This document shows positions 37,355 through 47,070 of a stretch of DNA of 64,000 bases, in pieces. This DNA is from Aquimarina sp. Aq78. Lineage in GTDB: Bacteria > Bacteroidota > Bacteroidia > Flavobacteriales > Flavobacteriaceae. Both the position numbers and the translations under genes were made by a program. Numbering within the stretch: position 1 is the first letter of the stretch; each line of letters opens with the position of its first letter. A model generated the notes under the pieces. The model was not told where the DNA came from and made no database searches. It saw only the letters and a program-made list of their open reading frames with translations. The stretch is from NCBI RefSeq assembly GCF_900299525.1, contig NZ_OMKA01000001.1, forward strand, positions 558,001-622,000. Reading direction: 5' to 3'.

Positions 37355-39268
37355 TTAGCTTTTCCAGTTTGTGTGAAAGTATTCGGTTATTGGAGCATCA
37401 ACTCGTTGGTATGTATGTGCTCCAAAATAATCTCGTTGTGCCTGTATCATATTTGCAGAAGATTGCGCTGATGTATAGGTCAAAAAATAGTTTGTAGCAG
37501 CAGACATTACTGGCAAAGGATACCCAGCTTTCATCGCAATAGCGACCGTATCTGTCAATTTGGTGATATTAATTTTCATCACCTCTACAATTTCTGGAAA
37601 CAAAAGCAATGAAATTGGATTAGTATCTTTAAATAAGGTAGATATTTTCTCCATTACATCACTACGAATAATACATCCATTGGTCCATATTCTTGCTATC
37701 TCTGATAAATTAAGATTCCATTGGTATTCTTGAGATGCCTGTGATATAAGGTCAAATCCTATTGCATGATTGATAATACTTGTAGCGTAAAAAGCTTTTT
37801 CTAAAGTAGCTAATAATTCTTCATTATTAAAGCCTGTAGAAGGCTCCAATTTATAAATTTCTGAGGCATGAACACGTTCTGATTTCATTCCTGAAAGATT
37901 TCTTGCCATTACGGCTTCTGAAATGGTTGATATTGGCATTCCTATTTCTAAGGCTGATACTGCTGACCATCCTCCAGTTCCTTTTTGTCCCGCTTTATCT
38001 AGAATTTTATCAATCAAAAACTCTTCTCCTTCCATTTTTCTTAGAATATCTACTGTAATTTCTAAAAGGAAACTATCTTTTTTATTCATTCTCCATGATT
38101 CAAAAACATCACTAATCTGCTTAGGTGTTTTATTTTCATAAAATCTCAAAAAATGATATATTTCTGATAATAACTGCATTTCTGCATATTCTATCCCATT
38201 GTGAATCATTTTCACATAGTGCCCTGATCCCTCAGGACCAATATAAGTACAACATGGATTATTATTTTTATCTCTAGCTGCAATAGCCTCTAAGAATTTT
38301 CCCGAACGCATATATGCTTCTTTCGACCCTCCTGGCATAATAGATGGTCCTTTTAATGCTCCTTCTGCACCACCAGAAACTCCAGTTCCAAGAAAATGTA
38401 TTCCAGATTTGGATACTAATCGTTCTCTTTCTAAAGTTTTTTTATAATGAGAATTCCCTCCATCAATCAAACAATCTTCTCTTGATAACAATGGTAATAT
38501 TGATTCTATTACCATGTCTATAGGTTTTCCTGCATTGACCATGATCATGATTGTGCGAGGTTGTTCTAATGAATTCACAAAAGATGATAGGTTATCAAAT
38601 CCAAGAACATTTGTATCATTTGATTGCTCATTCACAAAGTGTTTGGCGATATCAACTTCTCTATTGTCAACCTGTCGATTATAGACCGACAAACTAAAGC
38701 CTCGGGATAGCATATTTTTAGCAAGGCTTTTCCCCATAACGCCAAGCCCTATAAGTCCTAATTGTGATTTTGAAATATTCAATTCTAATTTTATTTGAGT
38801 AATACTATTTATAATACTTTGTTCTGCATCTATAAAAATTCCATGTTCGGGTTTTTCTAAAGTTTCAAATTGGGATACTAATAATTCTTTTTTAAAAAAA
38901 TGTCCCTGCCTTGCTTCTAAACGATTTAAAATCAATTCGTATGAGGCTTCTAAAAAAATCCAGTTTATATAACTATGACCAACAGGTTGTAATGCATCTC
39001 TATATTTTTGTTTTAACGCAGAACAAGCTAATACAGCTCCTTTGTCATTACTCCAATCTACAATATGATCTGCCAAGATTTGTAACCACGGAGCTCTATC
39101 ATTATCATTTAGAGGAATACCATCAGACATTTTTTTTATGTTTTCTTCTGGATGAAAATCATCTGCATCATAAAAAGGAATTCCTAATGTTGTTGCTAGC
39201 TCTTTACCTAAGGTTGTTTTTCCACATCCTGAAACCCCAAAAACGATGTATATATTTTTTAAACCCAC
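37355..39268 (-). CDS. gntK-gnd: Fused gluconokinase / 6-phosphogluconate dehydrogenase
   Basis: One 637-residue polypeptide carries two successive enzymes. Residues 1-165 are a GntK-type kinase: P-loop GVSGCGKT at 11-18, YDADDFHPEENIKKM at 33-47 and ACSALKQKYRD at 81-91. Residues 170-637 are a full-length decarboxylating 6-phosphogluconate dehydrogenase: GLIGLGVMG at 171-179, GVSGGAEGALKGPSIMPGG, the catalytic Lys in GHYVKMIHNGIEYA and the C-terminal GAHTYQR and FHT. Gluconate entering by GntP would be phosphorylated and oxidatively decarboxylated to ribulose 5-phosphate by the same protein. No frameshift or stop separates the halves. It lies 8 nt after the GH3 gene. Confidence 0.93.
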   Translation of the reverse strand: MGLKNIYIVFGVSGCGKTTLGKELATTLGIPFYDADDFHPEENIKKMSDGIPLNDNDRAPWLQILADHIVDWSNDKGAVLACSALKQKYRDALQPVGHSYINWIFLEASYELILNRLEARQGHFFKKELLVSQFETLEKPEHGIFIDAEQSIINSITQIKLELNISKSQLGLIGLGVMGKSLAKNMLSRGFSLSVYNRQVDNREVDIAKHFVNEQSNDTNVLGFDNLSSFVNSLEQPRTIMIMVNAGKPIDMVIESILPLLSREDCLIDGGNSHYKKTLERERLVSKSGIHFLGTGVSGGAEGALKGPSIMPGGSKEAYMRSGKFLEAIAARDKNNNPCCTYIGPEGSGHYVKMIHNGIEYAEMQLLSEIYHFLRFYENKTPKQISDVFESWRMNKKDSFLLEITVDILRKMEGEEFLIDKILDKAGQKGTGGWSAVSALEIGMPISTISEAVMARNLSGMKSERVHASEIYKLEPSTGFNNEELLATLEKAFYATSIINHAIGFDLISQASQEYQWNLNLSEIARIWTNGCIIRSDVMEKISTLFKDTNPISLLLFPEIVEVMKINITKLTDTVAIAMKAGYPLPVMSAATNYFLTYTSAQSSANMIQAQRDYFGAHTYQRVDAPITEYFHTNWKS

Positions 39269-39276
39269 TTCAATAA

Positions 39277-41544
39277 TTATTCTATAACAAATTCTAACTC
39301 ATGTGTTCGATCTAAAGCGTGTTTGGCAACCCATAATTTGAATTTCCCCGGTTCTACAACCCACTTTTTATCTAGTCCATAAAACGAAATATCATCCTTA
39401 CTAAATACAAAATCAACGATTTTTGAGGCTCCAGGTTCGAGTTCTATTTTCTTAAAACGTAGTAATTCTTTTACAGGCCTAGTAATACTACCAACCATAT
39501 CTCTAAAGTATAATTGTACTACTTCTTCAGCTGTTGCATTTCCTGTATTTGTGATTTTTGCACTTACTATAATTGGAACATTTTCTTTAATCTTATTTGA
39601 TAAAATTTTAACGTCAGAGTATTCAAAATTACTATATGTAAGACCGTACCCAAAAGGGTATTGCGGTAAATATCCCAGATCTAAATAATGTGATGTATTT
39701 CCTAGAGAACTTTGCCATGCTCCTATAGGTATAGAGTCAATTTGAACAAATTCTTCAGGAATTGTAGGGCGGCCTGTATTTTTATGATTATAATATATTG
39801 GTATTTGACCTACTTCTTTGGGCCATGTAATTGGTAATCGCCCTGACGGTGAAGCTTTACCTGTAAGTATATCTAATATTGCAGGGCCTCCCATCGTTCC
39901 TGGATGCCATGCAAATAATACCGCATCTACTTTATCAATAATATTACCTAATGTAATAGGCCTACCTGCCATTAGCACTAACACTATTGGTTTTTCAGTT
40001 TTATGAAGTTCATTAATAAGATGCTCTTGTTTACCGGGAAGGTTTAGGTTTGCTCTACTATGAGCTTCCCCAGACAAAATAGCCTCTTCACCTCCAAAGA
40101 ATACGATGATATCAGAGTTTTTAGCTATTTTGATCGCATCATTGAACCCTTTATTAGATTTATCTCTACTGTATGATAAACCTTCACTATATAAAATAGG
40201 GTGTTCATCGTCCTCCCTAAAAGATGCTAATGGGGTAATCGTATGTGCTTTTTCTCCATCAAAAGTCCACGTGCCTAATTGATCATGTGGTGCGTCTGCT
40301 AAAGGACCAATTATAGCTAAGCTTTTTTTAGCACTTAGAGGTAATATTTGATTTTCATTTTTAAGTAATACCATACTTTTTTTTGCAGCTTCTTGGGCTG
40401 TTTCCAGATGTTCTTTGGCATACAGTACATCAAGTTCTGATTCGAAGTATGGATTATCAAATAATCCTAATTTAAATTTGATTCTAAGAATATTCCTAAC
40501 CATTTCATCCAATTGATTTTCAGAAAATTTTCCTTCTTCTATTAAATTCTTCAAATTATTCTGATATGAAATACTTGTCATTTCCATATCCAACATTGCA
40601 TTTGCTGCTTTTTCTGCTGCAGCCGCTTCATCTTCTGCAAATCCGTGAGGAATCATTTCAATAATAGAGTTCCAATCACTTACCACAAACCCATCAAAAC
40701 CCCACTGATTACGCAATACTTCTTTTAAAAGATATTCATTTCCTGAAACCGGAACTCCATTAAGATCATTAAAGCCAGTCATCAAGGTTGCAACGTTAGC
40801 TTCCACTGCTTTTTTAAACGGTTTGAGGTATGTATTGTGTAAAGAAAATTCATTGATGTTTGCTGTGTTATAATCTCTTCCTCCTTCAGCCGCTCCATAG
40901 CCTACAAAATGTTTTGCACAAGCAGCTATACTTGTAGAAGATGACAGATCATCTCCTTGAAAACCTTTAATATAAGCTTCTCCCATAATACTTGTTAGAT
41001 ATGGATCTTCTCCTGCAGATTCTGCAATACGTCCCCATCTGGGATCCCTGGATATATCCAGCATTGGTGCAAATGTCCAACGTATACCATATGTAGAAGC
41101 TTCGATTGCAGATATTCTGGCTCCTTTTTGCACCAGACTTGGGTCAAATGAAGCAGCTTGACCTAATGGAATTGGAAAAATAGTTTTAAAACCATGAATA
41201 ACATCTCTTGCAAATATTAATGGTATTTTATTAGGGCTCTCCTCCATTGCGATACGCTGCAATTCTTTGGCTTCATCCTTATTCATAATGTTAAGAAAAG
41301 AACCGATTTCTCCTTTTTTTACAGCCTCCTTGAGTTCTACAGGTAACTCTTTTACCCTACTTGATTTTCCACGTTGGGCAGTTTGACCTATCTTTTCTTC
41401 TAATGTCATTTTTGATAGGATGCTATCAATCTTAGATTCAATGGTATCCTCTTTTGACACCAAAGCATTAGTCATTGATTCTTTAGGAGTACAATTTGAT
41501 AATAAACAACAAACAATAAGGGCCAATACTAGATAATTTCTCAT
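39277..41544 (-). CDS. bglX: GH3-family beta-glucosidase lipoprotein (BglX-like)
   Basis: A glycoside hydrolase of family 3, first gene of the gluconate operon. The start is the ATG at 41544, giving a lipoprotein signal MRNYLVLALIVCCLLSNC (Cys18), so it is anchored in the envelope; a longer frame to 41586 would hide this signal. The (beta/alpha)8 domain includes RWGRIAESAGEDPYL and the nucleophile Asp in GFVVSDWNSI; the C-terminal alpha/beta sandwich (AIIGPLADAPHDQLGTW) and fibronectin-like domain (EVVQLYFRDMVGSITRPVKELLRFKK) complete it. BglX enzymes release glucose from beta-glucosides. The operon suggests that the glucoside carries gluconate. Confidence 0.92.
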   Translation of the reverse strand: MRNYLVLALIVCCLLSNCTPKESMTNALVSKEDTIESKIDSILSKMTLEEKIGQTAQRGKSSRVKELPVELKEAVKKGEIGSFLNIMNKDEAKELQRIAMEESPNKIPLIFARDVIHGFKTIFPIPLGQAASFDPSLVQKGARISAIEASTYGIRWTFAPMLDISRDPRWGRIAESAGEDPYLTSIMGEAYIKGFQGDDLSSSTSIAACAKHFVGYGAAEGGRDYNTANINEFSLHNTYLKPFKKAVEANVATLMTGFNDLNGVPVSGNEYLLKEVLRNQWGFDGFVVSDWNSIIEMIPHGFAEDEAAAAEKAANAMLDMEMTSISYQNNLKNLIEEGKFSENQLDEMVRNILRIKFKLGLFDNPYFESELDVLYAKEHLETAQEAAKKSMVLLKNENQILPLSAKKSLAIIGPLADAPHDQLGTWTFDGEKAHTITPLASFREDDEHPILYSEGLSYSRDKSNKGFNDAIKIAKNSDIIVFFGGEEAILSGEAHSRANLNLPGKQEHLINELHKTEKPIVLVLMAGRPITLGNIIDKVDAVLFAWHPGTMGGPAILDILTGKASPSGRLPITWPKEVGQIPIYYNHKNTGRPTIPEEFVQIDSIPIGAWQSSLGNTSHYLDLGYLPQYPFGYGLTYSNFEYSDVKILSNKIKENVPIIVSAKITNTGNATAEEVVQLYFRDMVGSITRPVKELLRFKKIELEPGASKIVDFVFSKDDISFYGLDKKWVVEPGKFKLWVAKHALDRTHELEFVIE

Positions 41545-41840
41545 ATATAAATTTGATTCTATAATTAATACATCTACATATATCATCGGTCATACACAAC
41601 CAATACTATTCTGTTTAATAGAGTGTGTTAAGTAGGATATATAGACTAAATTCTTAGAGAAATTATGACAACTCTGGAGTTTTACTATCAATTCTTATCA
41701 AAACTTGTAAGCAATAATCAAATTTTAATGTTTTGATAACAAATCATTAAAATGATTAAATTCAGATAACAATAAACTCATCATAAGATAATTATCTTTG
41801 AAAACAGATTCATTTAATTTGTGATATTATCATATTTTAT
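41545..41840. other. Divergent promoter region, GH3 operon / LpxH-like gene
   Basis: About 296 nt without a gene. It holds the interrupted palindrome AATCATTAAAATGATT at 41742-41757, a possible operator, and a TATCTTTG box at 41793-41800 directed to the LpxH-like gene. No regulator gene is adjacent. Confidence 0.45.
41793..41800 (+). promoter_or_regulatory. -7 box for the LpxH-like gene
   Basis: TATCTTTG fits TAnnTTTG and lies 40 nt upstream of the ATG at 41841. No TTG at the expected -33 distance was found. Confidence 0.45.
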
Positions 41841-42698
41841 ATGAAAAAACGTATTGTAGAGCTTGTTGTGATTTCGGATATCCATCTTGGTACTTATGGA
41901 TGTCAGGCAAAAGAGCTTCTCAACTATCTAAATAGTATCAAACCAAAAACTCTTATTCTTAACGGTGATATTATAGATATCTGGCAATTTAGAAAACGAT
42001 ATTTTCCAAAATCTCATCTTAAGGTTATTAAAAAGATCATTTCGTTTGCATCAAAAGGAACAGAGGTTATCTATATCACAGGTAATCACGACGAGATGCT
42101 TCGCAAATTTAGTGATGCCCAAATGGGAAATTTTAAATTAGTTGATAAACTCGTTTTGGAATTAGATGGTAAAAAAGCATGGTTTTTTCATGGAGATGTT
42201 TTTGATGCTTCAATTCAAAACGCAAAATGGTTAGCTAAATTAGGTAGTTGGGGATATGATATGCTAATTCTTTTTAATCAAGCTATTAATTGGTTTTTGC
42301 TACGTATAGGAAAAGAAAAATTTTCGCTTTCTAAAAAAATCAAAAATAGCGTAAAAAAAGCAGTGAAATATATTAATAATTTTGAAGATGTTGCTGCAGA
42401 GTTAGCTGTTAAAAACAAGTACAGCTATGTAGTATGTGGTCATATTCATCAACCCCAAATGCGAAATTATGAGGATAAAAACGGGTCCTGTCTTTATTTA
42501 AATTCTGGAGACTGGATAGAAAATCTAACCTCATTAGAATACCATGATGCAACATGGAAATTAGTTCACTATGAAAATGAATCGATGAAAGTTTATGAAG
42601 AATCAAATGAAGAGGCAGAAAGCTTAGAAATTGATCCCGAGACCCTGCAAGCCTCTTTTATGGTAAATGAGGTAATTACATCTCTCAAGAAATCATAA
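41841..42698 (+). CDS. LpxH-like metallophosphoesterase (UDP-2,3-diacylglucosamine diphosphatase)
   Basis: A 285-residue calcineurin-type phosphoesterase. Metal motifs appear in order: SDIHLG (about 13-18), NGDIIDIW (about 40-47), GNHDEM (about 80-85), HGDVFD (about 118) and CGHIHQPQ (about 202). This set with no signal peptide is the pattern of LpxH enzymes that make lipid X in lipid A synthesis, though the C-terminal acidic extension (EESNEEAESLEIDPE) is longer than in E. coli LpxH (240 residues). No other lpx gene is nearby, so the substrate is inferred from family only. Confidence 0.85.
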   Translation: MKKRIVELVVISDIHLGTYGCQAKELLNYLNSIKPKTLILNGDIIDIWQFRKRYFPKSHLKVIKKIISFASKGTEVIYITGNHDEMLRKFSDAQMGNFKLVDKLVLELDGKKAWFFHGDVFDASIQNAKWLAKLGSWGYDMLILFNQAINWFLLRIGKEKFSLSKKIKNSVKKAVKYINNFEDVAAELAVKNKYSYVVCGHIHQPQMRNYEDKNGSCLYLNSGDWIENLTSLEYHDATWKLVHYENESMKVYEESNEEAESLEIDPETLQASFMVNEVITSLKKS

Positions 42699-42806
42699 TT
42701 TCTTTTTACTCATACTTTGTTCTTACTCCTTTTTAGTTAATACCCGCAATTGATATGTGAACATAAATATTTTGGAAAATGGTATATTAATAAGTTGTTA
42801 GAATCA

Positions 42807-42836
42807 TTGAAATAAAAATCGCAAAACGTATCTTTG
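42807..42836 (+). promoter_or_regulatory. Promoter of miaE copy 1
   Basis: TTG at 42807-42809 and TATCTTTG at 42829-42836 are separated by 19 nt, a good fit to the Bacteroidota promoter pattern. The box ends 33 nt before the ATG. Confidence 0.6.
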
Positions 42837-42869
42837 ACAATATTATTTATCTCTTAAAACAGAACAAAT

Positions 42870-43451
42870 ATGCTTGGTTTAAAACTAGCTACAGATCCAC
42901 GTTGGGCAGCTCTCGCTGAAACAAATATCGAAGAAATCTTAACAGACCACGCATGGTGCGAGCAAAAAGCAGCCACAAATGCCATTACCATCATTACGTT
43001 AAATTCTGAACATACCGATTTGGTTACCGATTTATTAACCTTAGCACAAGAAGAATTACAGCATTTTGAAATGGTTCATGAGATTATTAAAAAGCGTGGT
43101 TATAAATTAGGTCGAGAACGAAAGGATAGTTATGTAAACGAATTGTTTAAATTTGGTATTACAGGTGGTAGCCGTAAGCAAAGCCTAGTTAATCGGTTGT
43201 TATTTTCAGCAATGATCGAAGCCAGAAGTTGCGAACGATTTAAGCTTCTTTCAAAAAAAATAAAAGATCCTGAGTTATCAAAATTCTATCACGATTTAAT
43301 GATTAGTGAAGCTGGTCATTACACCACATTTATTGGTTTTGCACGTAAATACGGAAAAGGTATTGATGTAGATAAACAATGGGAAGATTTATTAAAATTT
43401 GAAGGAGAACTTATTCAAAACTACGGTACTTCTGAAACCATACATGGATAA
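42870..43451 (+). CDS. miaE: tRNA-(ms2io6A37) hydroxylase, copy 1
   Basis: Diiron monooxygenase that hydroxylates the isopentenyl chain of ms2i6A at position 37 of tRNA. The 193-residue protein has four-helix-bundle metal motifs: DHAWCEQKAA (helix 1 Glu), EELQHFEMVH (ExxH), EARSCERF and SEAGHYTTFIGFARKYG (second ExxH). It is a full-length paralogue of the gene at 53241, sharing length, every motif and the ending ETIHG. The gene has a good promoter of its own and is monocistronic. That two copies exist may mean different tRNA sets or conditions; sequence alone does not say. Confidence 0.9.
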   Translation: MLGLKLATDPRWAALAETNIEEILTDHAWCEQKAATNAITIITLNSEHTDLVTDLLTLAQEELQHFEMVHEIIKKRGYKLGRERKDSYVNELFKFGITGGSRKQSLVNRLLFSAMIEARSCERFKLLSKKIKDPELSKFYHDLMISEAGHYTTFIGFARKYGKGIDVDKQWEDLLKFEGELIQNYGTSETIHG

Positions 43452-43510
43452 TATTTTAGTATAATTTCGAACCCTACATTTATTTGAAACTTCTAATTTT
43501 AAAATCGTAT

Positions 43511-46432
43511 TTATAATAAAGCATTTTTTAAAATACTAATGGGATGTAACGCTTCTCGCTGTGTACCATCTTTTATTTGATGTCTGCAGCTAGTACCTAC
43601 TGCAACAATAATAGTATCTTCGGGTGTTTTTCTAACCGACGGAAATAAGGTCTGCTCTCCTATTTGCATACTAATATCATAATGCTCTTTCTCATACCCA
43701 AAAGACCCTGCCATACCGCAACATCCAGATGGAATTATAGTAACATTAAAGTTTTTGGGTAAATTTAGAATCGAAAATGTATCATGTATACCAGATAAAG
43801 CCTTTTGATGGCAGTGCCCATGCATTTTGATTGTTTTGGTATCTGCAGTAAACAAATCAGCGGTTATATTTCCTTTTTCTATCTCTGTATGCAAGAATTC
43901 ATCAATCAAGAACGTATGTGCTGCAACTGATGTTGCTTTTTCTTTATCATCGGCTAATCGTAAATATTCATCTCTGAAGGTAAGTATCGCAGAGGGTTCT
44001 AATCCGACCAAAGGAATTTCTTCAGTAATATGATTGCTAAACGTTTCAATATTAAGATTTGCGAGAATTTTAGCTTGTTTCAACAATCCTTTTGATATAA
44101 AAGTCCGCCCGCTTTCTTTATGGTCAATTATCTTTACCTCATAATTTAATTTAACGAGTAGCTCGATAGCATCTATCCCAATTTCGGCATCCAGATGATT
44201 TGTAAATTCATCTATAAAAAAGCACACCGTTTTTATAGGTCTCTCTGGTTGTATTTTTGTTATATTTTGCCTGCACCAATCTCTTAAAGATTGTTTGCTT
44301 AACAAAGGTAAATTTCGTTGTTTGGCAATACCCAAAGTAGATTTTAAAATACTAGATGTGAATGTATTGGAAAAGAAAAAATTTGTTAAACCAGGAGCGA
44401 TTCTCCCTATATCATTTAATCTGTTACTATAAGCAAAAAGCTTTGTACGTAACGATACTCCATTTTCTTTTTGATATTGATATTCGAATTCTGCTTTCAG
44501 CGCAGCTACATCAACATTAGAAGGACATTCACTAGCACATCCTTTACAACTTAGACAGAGGTCAAAAACTTCTTTTAATTCTCTATTATCAAATTTATTA
44601 ACCTTTTCACTATTGGTTAAAAACTCTCTCAGTGTATTTGCTCTACCTCTAGTAGTATCTTTTTCGTTTTTTGTAGCCCGATAACTGGGGCACATGGTCC
44701 CTCCTGCTTCTACAGATTTACGGCAATCACCGCTACCATTACATTTTTCTGCAGCTCTTAGAATTCCCATCGAGTCGGTAAAGTCAAAAATGGTATCTAT
44801 TTCTGGTTCTTTTCGATCTATTTCATATCGTAGTTTTTGATCCATGGGATAGGCATCTATAATCTTGCCTGGGTTAAAAATAGAATCAGGATCAAATGTA
44901 TTTTTAATACGTTCTAATATTTTATAGTTGCCCTCACCAATCATAAAGGGTATATATCCAGCCCTTACAATACCATCACCATGTTCTCCACTCATAGAAC
45001 CTTGGTATTTCTTTACCAAAGATGCTACGTCATCTGTTATTTTTTTAAATAGAACTACATCATTACTCTTTTTTAAGTCCAGAATAGGCCGAAGATGAAT
45101 TTCTCCTGCTCCTGCATGTGCATAATACACAGCTTCTTGATCATAAGACTTCATTAAATCTGTAAATTCTGATATGTAATCTGCTAAATCAGGAATAGCA
45201 ACCGCCGTATCTTCTATACAAGCAACTGCTTTTTTATCGCCAACAATATTACCTAGTAATCCTAATCCCGCCTTTCTTAGTTCTAAAGCCTTATCTATTT
45301 CTTCTTTACGCAAAATTGGATTGGCATAGCTTAGCTTTGAATCATCAAGAGTTTTTAATAGGCTATCCTTTTGCTGTTCTAAATGATCAGCATCGTCTGC
45401 TCTAAGCTCCAGCATGAGGATTGCTTCTGGGTCATCAACAATAAAAAAACGATTCTTTAATTGCTCGATATTATTTTTTGTACAATCCAAAATGGTTTTA
45501 TCCATCATTTCGCAAGTGAATAACGAATGTTGCATTACGGGCTCTACCGCTCTCATACAATCATCGATAGTTCTAAAATGTGCAGCAATCATCAACGTTT
45601 CTTCTGGCGGAAGTTCATCTAACTGTAATGTTATTTGTGTAGTAAAAGCCAATGTACCTTCACTTCCAGCAAGAAGTTTACACATATTAAAATGTGTATT
45701 CGTGGTAGAAAAAACCTCAGAATCAATCAACTCATCAATAGCAAAACCCGTATTGCGACGATGAATTTCTCGTTTTGGAAAATGAGCAGCAATTTGTTGT
45801 TGAATTTCTTTAGAAGAAAGTTCGGTATAAATCTGGTTGTAGATTTCTCCTTCAAGAGTATCTAAATTTCGTTTTTCTTCAAAGTCATTTGATGATATTT
45901 CAGAAAAAATGACTTCACTACCATCAGACAATATCGTTTGTAATTCTAATACTTTATCTCTTGTAACACCATATTGAATAGATGTAGTACCACTACTATT
46001 ATTACCTACCATTCCTCCAATCATACAACGATTGGATGTTGATGTATTGGGCCCAAAAAATAATCCATGTGGTTTCAAAAAACGATTAAGATCATCTCGT
46101 ATTACTCCTGGTTGAACGGTTACCGTTTTTCTTATTTTATCTATTGCGATTATTTTAGTAAAATATTTAGAAACATCTACCACAATACCGTCTCCTACAC
46201 ATTGCCCTGCAAGTGATGTTCCTGCTGTTCTGGGAATAATACCAACACCATACTGAGATGCAAAAGCAACTATTTTTTTTACATCTTGTATTGATTTTGG
46301 AAATGCTACTGCCAAAGGAATTCTACGATATACTGAAGCATCTGTAGCATATAAAGAAGTAATTAGAGTATCAAATTGTAATTGACCGTCTAGTTGATTT
46401 TGTAAAGATGTCAATATACTTTTATCAATCAT
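43511..46432 (-). CDS. FAD/Fe-S oxidoreductase, YdiJ-like (probable D-2-hydroxyglutarate dehydrogenase)
   Basis: A 973-residue cytoplasmic flavoprotein. The N-terminal FAD-binding type 4 domain (about 30-270; AGTSLAGQCVGDGIVVDVSKY) and FAD-linked C domain (AHAGAGEIHLRP; MSGEHGDG) are followed by an iron-sulfur part: CNGSGDC ... MCPSYRAT, CLSCKGCASECP, then the CCG-type GHCHQKAL and GCCGMAGSFGYEKEHY. This layout is that of E. coli YdiJ, a D-2-hydroxyglutarate dehydrogenase, and is also shared with D-lactate or glycolate oxidases. The neighbouring DUF1338 enzyme, which would make D-2-hydroxyglutarate, favours that substrate. The gene overlaps the end of the Lrp regulator gene by 8 nt. Confidence 0.88.
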   Translation of the reverse strand: MIDKSILTSLQNQLDGQLQFDTLITSLYATDASVYRRIPLAVAFPKSIQDVKKIVAFASQYGVGIIPRTAGTSLAGQCVGDGIVVDVSKYFTKIIAIDKIRKTVTVQPGVIRDDLNRFLKPHGLFFGPNTSTSNRCMIGGMVGNNSSGTTSIQYGVTRDKVLELQTILSDGSEVIFSEISSNDFEEKRNLDTLEGEIYNQIYTELSSKEIQQQIAAHFPKREIHRRNTGFAIDELIDSEVFSTTNTHFNMCKLLAGSEGTLAFTTQITLQLDELPPEETLMIAAHFRTIDDCMRAVEPVMQHSLFTCEMMDKTILDCTKNNIEQLKNRFFIVDDPEAILMLELRADDADHLEQQKDSLLKTLDDSKLSYANPILRKEEIDKALELRKAGLGLLGNIVGDKKAVACIEDTAVAIPDLADYISEFTDLMKSYDQEAVYYAHAGAGEIHLRPILDLKKSNDVVLFKKITDDVASLVKKYQGSMSGEHGDGIVRAGYIPFMIGEGNYKILERIKNTFDPDSIFNPGKIIDAYPMDQKLRYEIDRKEPEIDTIFDFTDSMGILRAAEKCNGSGDCRKSVEAGGTMCPSYRATKNEKDTTRGRANTLREFLTNSEKVNKFDNRELKEVFDLCLSCKGCASECPSNVDVAALKAEFEYQYQKENGVSLRTKLFAYSNRLNDIGRIAPGLTNFFFSNTFTSSILKSTLGIAKQRNLPLLSKQSLRDWCRQNITKIQPERPIKTVCFFIDEFTNHLDAEIGIDAIELLVKLNYEVKIIDHKESGRTFISKGLLKQAKILANLNIETFSNHITEEIPLVGLEPSAILTFRDEYLRLADDKEKATSVAAHTFLIDEFLHTEIEKGNITADLFTADTKTIKMHGHCHQKALSGIHDTFSILNLPKNFNVTIIPSGCCGMAGSFGYEKEHYDISMQIGEQTLFPSVRKTPEDTIIVAVGTSCRHQIKDGTQREALHPISILKNALL

Positions 46433-46907
46433 ATGAAATATTCTTTCCTAAAGAATTTAAAGAAACCTGTCTCCTGAAATTGGTATCAAAACAAATAAAA
46501 CTATCCGTTCCCGCGACTCCATCGATCTGATGTACTTTTTCATACAGAATCTTACGTAAATGATGATTATCAAATGCAAAAATAAGAATGAAAATAGCAT
46601 AATGTCCTGAAACATAATTACATTCTAATATTTCTGGAATTTCTTTTAAACCATCAACTACTTCTTTTGCATATCTAGCCTCTCTTAAACGAATACCAAC
46701 ATAAGATTTCGTTTTATAACCAATCTGTTTTTCATCTACTACAAACTCGGCTTTCTTTATTACACCACGTTGCTTAAGTTTTTTAATTCTCTGATGTACT
46801 AAAGAATTAGAAATTTTTAAATTCTCTGCTATTTGAGAAAAAGGCTTCCTTGCATCTTCGCGTATCTGTAATAATATCTGCTGATCTATATAATCAAAAT
46901 GATTCAT
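46425..46907 (-). CDS. Lrp/AsnC-family transcriptional regulator
   Basis: A 160-residue feast/famine regulator: helix-turn-helix at about 5-50 (IDQQILLQIREDARKPFSQIAENLKISNSLVHQRIKKLKQRGVI) and an AsnC ligand-binding domain at about 65-145 (YVGIRLREARYAKEVVDGLKEIPEIL). It begins the unit with the YdiJ-like gene (8-nt overlap) and is divergent from the DUF1338 gene, so it most likely controls both in response to an amino acid. Lysine or a breakdown product is the expected effector, by inference from its neighbours. Confidence 0.92.
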   Translation of the reverse strand: MNHFDYIDQQILLQIREDARKPFSQIAENLKISNSLVHQRIKKLKQRGVIKKAEFVVDEKQIGYKTKSYVGIRLREARYAKEVVDGLKEIPEILECNYVSGHYAIFILIFAFDNHHLRKILYEKVHQIDGVAGTDSFICFDTNFRRQVSLNSLGKNISYD

Positions 46908-47039
46908 ACCAATAAAAAATTTAAAACATACACAGTCAAAATTGATAATAAAAACAAAACATTACCTTTAATTTGACACAAAATCTATATAATTGAAACT
47001 AAAACTAATATATATACACGCAATAATAGTCAAAAATAA

Positions 47040-47047
47040 TAATTTTG
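47040..47047 (+). promoter_or_regulatory. -7 box for the DUF1338 gene
   Basis: TAATTTTG matches TAnnTTTG and ends 23 nt before the ATG at 47071. It lies in the region shared with the divergent Lrp regulator and supports the 47071 start over an in-frame start at 46993. Confidence 0.5.
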
Positions 47048-47070
47048 TATCAAATAAAAACATAATTAAA

